Assembly: GCA_022508445.1 (NCBI GenBank) | Contig: JAFLVG010000005.1 | Span: forward strand, 1-64,000 | Length of the DNA: 64,000 bases | Source of the DNA: Clostridiales bacterium | GTDB lineage: Bacteria > Bacillota > Clostridia > Christensenellales > Pumilibacteraceae | Reading direction: 5' to 3' | Part shown: one piece after another, positions 35,375 to 42,579 of the stretch | Layout of the letters: each line of letters starts with the position of its first letter | Position numbering within the stretch: position 1 is the first letter of the stretch | Made by a program: the position numbers and the translations under genes | Notes under the pieces: model-generated | What the model was told of the DNA's origin: nothing | The model's database searches: none | What the model saw: the letters and a program-made list of their open reading frames with translations, nothing else

Positions 35375-35548
35375 TTAGCAGCAGCATTTATCTTTGCCGC
35401 CGCAGCAGCACATGAGAATGTATAACAAGAGAATGTCGTTGCAGTCGCAGCCTTTCTTGCAGCCGCAGTCGCAACCGTTATGCCCGCCGCAGCAGCTGCA
35501 AAGCAACAACAGCATGAGGATATCGCAGCATCCGCCACCGTTAAACAT
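35375..35548 (-). CDS. 57-aa high-cysteine micro-protein with internal tandem duplication
   Basis: MFNGGGCCDILMLLLLCSCCGGHNGCDCGCKKGCDCNDILLLYILMCCCGGKDKCCC; strong SD AAGGAGG then ACAAACT before ATG; 16 of 57 residues are Cys. Confidence 0.75.
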   Translation of the reverse strand: MFNGGGCCDILMLLLLCSCCGGHNGCDCGCKKGCDCNDILLLYILMCCCGGKDKCCC

Positions 35549-35727
35549 AGTTTGTTCCTCCTTACGATAATTTGATTTGATCGCCGTCGCCGAGGCTCGC
35601 GTCCGCGGATACGCGTACCACGGCAAGGTTTTTCTTGTGTACGACAAGCGCTTATCTAATTTCAGTTTATGGTATTTTCGGCGTTGTGTGCAAAAAACTT
35701 ATAAAGTTTTTCGAGGAGCGAATTTGT

Positions 35728-35882
35728 TTGCGTATTTTTGCCGTATGTGTTAAACTATTAAAGCGCTAGTTGACGCTTGCGCATGCGGAACACCGAAAAA
35801 TCGGGTTTCAGCAAAGAGTCACCCAATCGGCTGTGGGCTATCGCCTGTGCAAAAGCGAAGTCCAACAGAAGGAGCAAACTTC
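35728..35882 (+). promoter_or_regulatory. promoter (TTGCGT-N17-TAAACT) and ~120-nt possibly structured 5' leader of the ECF gene
   Basis: -35 35728-35733, -10 35751-35756; leader has hairpins such as ccga-aaaa-tcgg. Confidence 0.4.
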
Positions 35883-36464
35883 ATGAATATAAGCACGCGT
35901 TCAATCACGCTCGCGGCGACGCTCTCTGCGCTTTGCGCGGTGACGGGATTATTGCCGTATGTGTTCTTTTTGCCGGTAATGGTAGCGGCGACTACGCTGT
36001 CCGTCGGCATAACGGCATTTGTTGGTGCCGCGTTCGGCGCGATAAGCATAGCGTACAGCTTTTTAAGACCGACAGGCATTGTCGCGGCGGCGTTTATAAA
36101 TGCGCCGTACATCGCAATACTTCCGCGCGTCGCGGCGGCGCTTTGCGCGTTCGGTGCGTTCAAACTGATAGAGCGCACAATGAAGCCGCAGCAAAAACAC
36201 GCAAAATTTGCGGCGGTATCGGTATCTGCGGCGATAGGCAGTCTTATGAACACCGCGCTTGTTGTCGGCTTGTTCGTTCTGATAATGCCGAACTTTGAGA
36301 TAGGCGGCGTGACGTTGTTGATAGCCGTTCCAGAAATGCTTATAAGCGGAACGATCGAGTGCGTGTGCATGGCGGCGCTTATTCCGCCGATAAGTTTGAC
36401 TCTGGGCCGCGTTGTACTTCGCGGTCGTGCAAACGACAAACGAAGAGTGGACGGTAATAGGTGA
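35883..36464 (+). CDS. ECF transporter S component, probably for pantothenate
   Basis: Six-TM S-component pattern (TAFVGAAFGAISIAYSFLRP...); start at ATG 35883 after AAGGAG; 3 nt from coaX. Confidence 0.7.
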   Translation: MNISTRSITLAATLSALCAVTGLLPYVFFLPVMVAATTLSVGITAFVGAAFGAISIAYSFLRPTGIVAAAFINAPYIAILPRVAAALCAFGAFKLIERTMKPQQKHAKFAAVSVSAAIGSLMNTALVVGLFVLIMPNFEIGGVTLLIAVPEMLISGTIECVCMAALIPPISLTLGRVVLRGRANDKRRVDGNR

Positions 36465-36467
36465 ACC

Positions 36468-37238
36468 ATGGTCATAGTTTTCGATATAGGCAACACCAAT
36501 ATAAAGATGGGCGTGTTTAGCGGCGACGAGCTGATTGACACTCTTCGCATGGCGTCCACAAACAAGACGGGTGACGAGTATTGGCTTTTGATAAAAGACA
36601 TGCTCGCAGTCAAGAACATATCGCCGCGCGACGTCGAGGGCGTTGTGATTTGCTCTGTCAATCCCAACCTTAATTACACGTTCGAGCATATGGTCGAAAC
36701 GTATTTCGGAATAAGGCCGATGACTGTCGGAGCAGGCATTAAAACGGGGCTTAACGTCAAGTACGACAATCCCAAAGAGCTTGGTGCGGATAGAGTGGCA
36801 GGGTGCGTTGCGGCAAACAAGCTGTACGGCGGACCGTGCATAGTGATTGACTGCGGCACGGCGACGACGTTCAACGTGCTGTCGGAGAGCGGAGAGCTTC
36901 TCGGCGGCGCAATTTCGTTCGGGCTTAAAGCGGCGGCGGAATCACTGTCGGCAGTCGCGGCAAAGTTGCCCAAGGTCGAGCTTGCGATACCGAAATGTGC
37001 TATCGGCAAAACCACTATAACAAACATGCAGTCGGGAGTCATTTTCGGGTATTCGGGCATGATAGAATCGATGGTGGCAAGACTCAAAGCCGAGTCGGGG
37101 CTAAATGACGCAAAAGTCATCGCGACGGGCGGAATTTCCGATATTGTCAACCGCTGTGTGCATGTCATCGACATTGTGGATAGAACGCTGACGCTTCGCG
37201 GATTGAATATTTTGTACAGACTTAACGAAAGGGCGTGA
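36468..37238 (+). CDS. coaX: type III pantothenate kinase
   Basis: VFDIGNTNIKMGVF, GADRVAGCVAA, VIDCGTATTFNVL, GGAISFGL. Confidence 0.95.
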   Translation: MVIVFDIGNTNIKMGVFSGDELIDTLRMASTNKTGDEYWLLIKDMLAVKNISPRDVEGVVICSVNPNLNYTFEHMVETYFGIRPMTVGAGIKTGLNVKYDNPKELGADRVAGCVAANKLYGGPCIVIDCGTATTFNVLSESGELLGGAISFGLKAAAESLSAVAAKLPKVELAIPKCAIGKTTITNMQSGVIFGYSGMIESMVARLKAESGLNDAKVIATGGISDIVNRCVHVIDIVDRTLTLRGLNILYRLNERA

Positions 37239-37295
37239 GACGGCGCTACAAAAAGAACACTTTAATCTACGCGATACGAAATACGAGGATATAAT

Positions 37296-38570
37296 ATGAA
37301 AAGCAAAAAGATAGCTATTATGGGACTTGGAACCGTCGGCGGCGGCGCATACGACATTCTCGCCGCAAACCGCGAATACATCAAATCGACACAGGGCGTC
37401 GATATAACGGTAGCGGCGATACTCGACAGAGATAAAGCTCCGCTTGAAAAGCGCGGAATAGACAGCTCGCTGTTCTGTGACAGTGTCGATAAGCTCGCGG
37501 CCGATCCCGACATCGAGCTCGTTATCGAAACGATGGGCGGCGTCGAGCCTGCCAAGACATTTATCACAAAACTGCTCAAAGCGGGCAAGTCGGTAGTGAC
37601 GGCGAACAAGGAGCTTTTGGCTAAGCATTGGAGCGAGCTCGAACCGATTGCAAAGCAAAACGGTTGCGGTCTGTATTTCGAGGCGAGCTGTGTGGGCGGC
37701 GTACCCATTGTGCGCGCGCTCGGCGAGAGCTTTCAGGGCGACAAGGTCAAGAGCGTTTATGGCATTATCAACGGAACAACTAACTATATATTAAGCAAAA
37801 TGAGCAGCGAAAAGCTGGATTACGGGCAGGCGCTTTCCGAGGCACAGGCGCTCGGCTTTGCCGAAGCCGATCCCACGTCCGACGTCGAAGGATACGACGC
37901 AGCGTACAAGCTGTCAATACTCGCTTCGCTCGCTTTTCATACTTGCATTCCGTATACTGATATCTACCGCGAGGGGATTACCAAAATAACCTCGCAAGAC
38001 ATATACAACGCTCACGCACTCGGATACGAGATTAAGCTTCTCGCAATCGGCAAGCGCGACGGCAACGACGTGGAGGCTCGCGTCCATCCCGTGTTTGTGC
38101 CGAGCGATCACGCACTTGCCTCCGTTTCGGGCGCGTACAACGCCGTGTATCTCAACGGCGATCACGTGGGCGATCTCATGTTTTACGGCGCAGGTGCGGG
38201 CGCGCACCCGACAGGAAGCGCGATTATTTCGGACGTCATCAAAGCCCTCGAAGGCAAGCCTACGTATTGCGACTTTGAAAACAGCGGCAAGTTCGGCAAG
38301 GACATCAACTTCATAAACGATTTCGAGAGCGGATATTATATCTGCTTTACCGTAGACGACAAGACCGGTGTTTTAAGCAAGATATCCACCGTTTTAAGCG
38401 ACAACGGAGTGAGCATAAAGTCGGCGATACAGCGCACGGGGAAGGCAGATACCGCGACTCTGCTGTTTTTGACGCACAAGGCGAGAGAGCATGCTGTGAT
38501 GCACGCGCTCGACACGATAAGAAAGTTCGATACGGTGCGCAGCATCGATTCGATTATCCGCGTTCTTTGA
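37296..38570 (+). CDS. hom: homoserine dehydrogenase with C-terminal ACT domain
   Basis: IMGLGTVGGGAYDIL, SVVTANKELLAKHW, FEASCVGGVPIVRAL, GIINGTTNYILSKM, AEADPTSDVEGYDAAYK. Confidence 0.97.
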   Translation: MKSKKIAIMGLGTVGGGAYDILAANREYIKSTQGVDITVAAILDRDKAPLEKRGIDSSLFCDSVDKLAADPDIELVIETMGGVEPAKTFITKLLKAGKSVVTANKELLAKHWSELEPIAKQNGCGLYFEASCVGGVPIVRALGESFQGDKVKSVYGIINGTTNYILSKMSSEKLDYGQALSEAQALGFAEADPTSDVEGYDAAYKLSILASLAFHTCIPYTDIYREGITKITSQDIYNAHALGYEIKLLAIGKRDGNDVEARVHPVFVPSDHALASVSGAYNAVYLNGDHVGDLMFYGAGAGAHPTGSAIISDVIKALEGKPTYCDFENSGKFGKDINFINDFESGYYICFTVDDKTGVLSKISTVLSDNGVSIKSAIQRTGKADTATLLFLTHKAREHAVMHALDTIRKFDTVRSIDSIIRVL

Positions 38571-38765
38571 TATAAGCCAGTTGTGGTCTAACCAATAAGG
38601 TTTTACGTAGTAGGACTACTGCCGACCTAAGATAATGCAATCGTAATTTGCTCTCCTCTACATAAATCCATGTGCCTTTTCTCATAATAGTAAAGCACAG
38701 TCGGCGGTTGCGCGGACGTGCGGCAAAATTCAAGACTATTTTCTTCGATAATGGCATAAAAATGT

Positions 38766-38794
38766 TTGACAAATTTTTCGCATAATAGTATAAT
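38766..38794 (+). promoter_or_regulatory. sigma-A promoter TTGACA-N17-TATAAT
   Basis: Perfect consensus upstream of the 1147-aa surface protein. Confidence 0.85.
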
Positions 38795-38841
38795 TTTACA
38801 GTATATGTACAAAAGCCTCTAATTAGGAGATTCTTGACTAA

Positions 38842-41800
38842 ATGAAAAAACTCGGTCTATTCAGAAAAATCGGGCTGTCGGCAATCATAGCATTGCTTTG
38901 CCTCGCCATCATGATAACGTACTTTACGTTTGTGGTACCGCCCATCGGTTCGCCTCTTGCGGAAGAGGCTCATTCTGTTCAAGTAACAAAGACAGACGTG
39001 CTTACCGGTGCCGAAACGAACATCGATTCGACGTGCAAGTACGGCAAGGAATTCAACGTTCCCGACGGTGCGACTGTTATTGCGCCCAACGGCGAGGAAG
39101 TCACGCCGGAAGAAAACAAGGTAACGGCGTTGCAGCTCGGCAACTATAAAGTAACCTTCGGCGATGACGTAACATATGATTTTTACGTACGCGTTACGCT
39201 TGAAGAGGAGTACTTCTTGAAGGTCGATTATAACGGCGCGGATATCCCGTCTTATATCGAATACAACAAGAGCATCGTGCTTCCTCAGGCTCGCGTGGTA
39301 TACTATGACGAAAACAAAATCCTTCAAGACTATCCCGGTGACTACACCGTCGAAGTCAGAAGCTCGTTGAAGAAAGAACCTATCAATGTAAAGAAAGCGG
39401 ACAACCGCACGGCCGAACAGAGAACTTACGAAGTCGGCCCCACTACCGGAAGACAATTCCTTACCTACACCGCACAAATAGGCGGTGAGGACGGCAAAAA
39501 GACTTTCACTCAGACGTTTACTGTAAACGTTCAATCCAACGTTCCCAACATGGGCAATCCCACGCTTTCTGTTTCGGGCGTACAAAGGGACGTTTCTGTC
39601 AATCGCGCAGTAACGCTTCCCAAAGCGACCGCGACCGACAGCTATGACGACAACGTCAAGATCGAGATTTCGGTCACCCTCGAAGGCGAGCCCGTAACCA
39701 ACGTCGACATCGACGAAAACGGATATGCTTACAAGGTAAAAGATAAAGTGTACGCGCCGGTCGATTTCGATAACGACCAAGCGATGACCTTCTATCCGAC
39801 CGAGAAAGGCTCTTATAAGATCACTTACACCGCTTATAACGACGCTTACGACGGCGGCACTGTCGGCAAGTCCAGTACGCGTGAATACTATATGACCGTT
39901 TCCGACCTCGTTGCGCCTGTGTTCAAAGACGTCAACGAATCCGCCATCCCCGAAACTTGGGGCAAGGTAGTTTATAAGTCTGACGGAAAAGGCGGCGAAG
40001 AAGTCGCAGAAGGCCTCGGCGGCAAGATTACATTCACCGTTCCCGAAGTTGTAGACAACAACGACCACATGTACAAAGAAGACGAGGACGACAAGAATTT
40101 GATCTCGTTGTACTTCCGTATTAACGACGCCGAGAATTCCAAAGTAATAGTCGAGTTCAGCAATATTCTTGCGGACGATGACGACGAAGCTTGCCAATAC
40201 AAGACGTCGGACAGCAAGCTGTACAGCGAAGACGCGATTTTCAATAAGAACAATCCTTTCGTGTTCGACTTCGAAAAATATGTAAAGAAAGACGCAGACG
40301 GCGAAGAGGTTACTTCCAAAGCCGGAACATACACCGTTTTGTTCCGCGCACGCGATAAGGCAAACAACACCTCTTCCAAAACGTACACCATCAAATATCA
40401 AGACACATTCAAGGACACTGCCGCTCCCACTACTGCGGAAGTGACAGTTCCCGACTATATCTCGGCAACCGAAGAAACGTTGACCATCCCGTATCCCGCT
40501 TATGCCGATTCGGATACCCGTCCGCTCGTCGATTACAGAGTGTACACCGACGCGGAGCTCGGCGAGGGTGACGTCCGCTTTATCGATGTAAAAGGCGGCG
40601 AGATTGCGGATATCGAAACCAGAGAAGGCAAAAAATATCTTGTTCTCAACAGTGGCAAGAATGACAGAAACGGTAACTCTCTCGAAAAGACGCTTCTTCT
40701 CGGCGACAACCTTTACTTCTATGTCGGCGTTACCGATAAAGTCGGCAACTTCAAGAGCAACGCGATAGACAACGAGAATTTGACGCAAGAGCAAGAAGGC
40801 GAGGACGAGCGCTATAAGTCAGTTGAAGCAGTTATCAAAGTTATCGCCACCGAAACCGATAAGTTCACCTTCCACGGCGACAACATGACATTCACAAAAG
40901 TCAACGCTGTTACAGACGAGAAATACAAGGACAAGTTCGTTGCAGGCGACTACATTGTTGCCAGCGGATTCAACATCGAGACCGCAAGCCTTGCAATGCG
41001 AGGCTACACCGGCTTCGAAGTTACCGTTCTTGCTCCCAACGACAACGTAATCAGCAGCACGCTTGAAACCGTATCCATTCCCGATGACGGTCAAGATAAA
41101 GCGACGATCTATGTTCAGAACATCAAGTTCCTCGCCGCTGTTCCTACCGAAGAGGATGAGTACTACAAAGTTATCGTTCGCGTGTTCGACGTCAACGGTT
41201 ACAACGAAGTTTACGGATATAAGCTCAACGGCGTAGAGAAAGCAACGCTCAACGACGGCACGACTTCGGCAACTAACACTGTCGGCACGACCGGCAACGT
41301 TCATGTGGCGTATAAACTTCACAACGAGGTCATCAAACAACTTCCGAGTGACGGCACATACTATGTCGTTCGCAAGATTTCGGGTAAGACGTACAGCCTT
41401 ATGGGCAGCGAATTCGTCGCCAAAAAGCAAGGCTCTTACGATTTCCAAGACGGCTATATCAGCGCAGACGATGTAAGCAGCGGTTTGTTCGATTACGAAA
41501 ACGTCAAGCATGTCGGAATGAGAAACGGCGAATACGGACTTAACGTCACCGACGAAAGCAAACCCATCATCGAAGTCCAAGGCGTGATGCCCACTTACGG
41601 CGCGCTTTACGACGAAGAAGATGCGGATAACACCACTGTCGTTCTTCCCGACGTTGTTGCTTATACCGAACACGGCATGGCGGAAATCGAAGTCGAAATC
41701 ACCGACAAGAACGGAGATAAAGTCGATTACGACAAAGAAACCAATTCGTTCAAGGGCAAGACGAACGGCGCGCACACAGTCAAGTATCTTGCGACCTACG

Positions 41801-42285
41801 GCAAAACGTCCAGCCAAGCAACGTATATCATCAATATCGGCGACGTCGAAGGCCCCGAATTCAAGGTAGTAGGCGGCACGGCTTCGAAGTCGGTAACGAT
41901 GAAAGTCGGCGACACGTTCACGTTCGGCACGATGGAGCTTTTGCAAGAAGAGACAGGCGTTACGATTACAAAACGTCTTATCGATCCTTCGCACGAGGAA
42001 GTCACCGACGCAACTGTCACAGGTTCTATCGGTCTCAAAGGCGACAAGGCGAACAACGGCACGACAATCACCTTCAAGATGGCAGGCACCTACGAAGTCG
42101 TATACGAGGCAAAGGATTCGGTAGGCAATCCCACAACACAGCGCTATACGATCACGGTTGTCAGCAGCGGTTCGAGTACTCCCACTACCTGGACGACGCT
42201 GTCCACAGTGCTTATCATAGTGGCGGTCGTATTGCTTGCCGGCGTCATCGTCTACGTGGTGCGCTTCCGCAAAGTAAAGAAATAA
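38842..42285 (+). CDS. large secreted Ig-like-repeat surface protein with C-terminal TM anchor
   Basis: N-term hydrophobic signal, repeated beta-rich modules (e.g. 'GSYKITYTAYNDAYD', 'GTYEVVYEAKDSVGN'), C-term 'WTTLSTVLIIVAVVLLAGVIVYVVRFRKVKK'. Confidence 0.8.
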   Translation: MKKLGLFRKIGLSAIIALLCLAIMITYFTFVVPPIGSPLAEEAHSVQVTKTDVLTGAETNIDSTCKYGKEFNVPDGATVIAPNGEEVTPEENKVTALQLGNYKVTFGDDVTYDFYVRVTLEEEYFLKVDYNGADIPSYIEYNKSIVLPQARVVYYDENKILQDYPGDYTVEVRSSLKKEPINVKKADNRTAEQRTYEVGPTTGRQFLTYTAQIGGEDGKKTFTQTFTVNVQSNVPNMGNPTLSVSGVQRDVSVNRAVTLPKATATDSYDDNVKIEISVTLEGEPVTNVDIDENGYAYKVKDKVYAPVDFDNDQAMTFYPTEKGSYKITYTAYNDAYDGGTVGKSSTREYYMTVSDLVAPVFKDVNESAIPETWGKVVYKSDGKGGEEVAEGLGGKITFTVPEVVDNNDHMYKEDEDDKNLISLYFRINDAENSKVIVEFSNILADDDDEACQYKTSDSKLYSEDAIFNKNNPFVFDFEKYVKKDADGEEVTSKAGTYTVLFRARDKANNTSSKTYTIKYQDTFKDTAAPTTAEVTVPDYISATEETLTIPYPAYADSDTRPLVDYRVYTDAELGEGDVRFIDVKGGEIADIETREGKKYLVLNSGKNDRNGNSLEKTLLLGDNLYFYVGVTDKVGNFKSNAIDNENLTQEQEGEDERYKSVEAVIKVIATETDKFTFHGDNMTFTKVNAVTDEKYKDKFVAGDYIVASGFNIETASLAMRGYTGFEVTVLAPNDNVISSTLETVSIPDDGQDKATIYVQNIKFLAAVPTEEDEYYKVIVRVFDVNGYNEVYGYKLNGVEKATLNDGTTSATNTVGTTGNVHVAYKLHNEVIKQLPSDGTYYVVRKISGKTYSLMGSEFVAKKQGSYDFQDGYISADDVSSGLFDYENVKHVGMRNGEYGLNVTDESKPIIEVQGVMPTYGALYDEEDADNTTVVLPDVVAYTEHGMAEIEVEITDKNGDKVDYDKETNSFKGKTNGAHTVKYLATYGKTSSQATYIINIGDVEGPEFKVVGGTASKSVTMKVGDTFTFGTMELLQEETGVTITKRLIDPSHEEVTDATVTGSIGLKGDKANNGTTITFKMAGTYEVVYEAKDSVGNPTTQRYTITVVSSGSSTPTTWTTLSTVLIIVAVVLLAGVIVYVVRFRKVKK

Positions 42286-42292
42286 AAAATCC

Positions 42293-42333
42293 GTTATAAG
42301 CGGCCGAGCCTTTACGGCCGCTTATAATTTTTT
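42293..42333 (+). terminator. Rho-independent terminator
   Basis: ttataagcggccg-agccttta-cggccgcttataatttttt. Confidence 0.85.
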
Positions 42334-42579
42334 GCGCGGCGGTCGAGTATAATATTAAAAAGTTTGGCCGTCCAATCAAATTGATCTTCGCGCAAAAATA
42401 TTCTAAGACATTATTGCCGTTATTAAGCAAATTTGCCGTAATGTTAATTTGCTTTTACACGGAGAGAAGTGTGGCGTCGACGTCGCACACGAATGGCGTA
42501 TAATGTCATTGGCTATTTAATAAACACAAATATTACAGGCAGATAATATAATTCGGATTGGAAATGCTACGGAGCAGTA

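Noticed and set aside
38857-40794. 645-aa minus-strand ORF, with 40819..41994
   Set aside because: Antisense mirror of the well-supported 1147-aa surface protein; codon-bias artefact.
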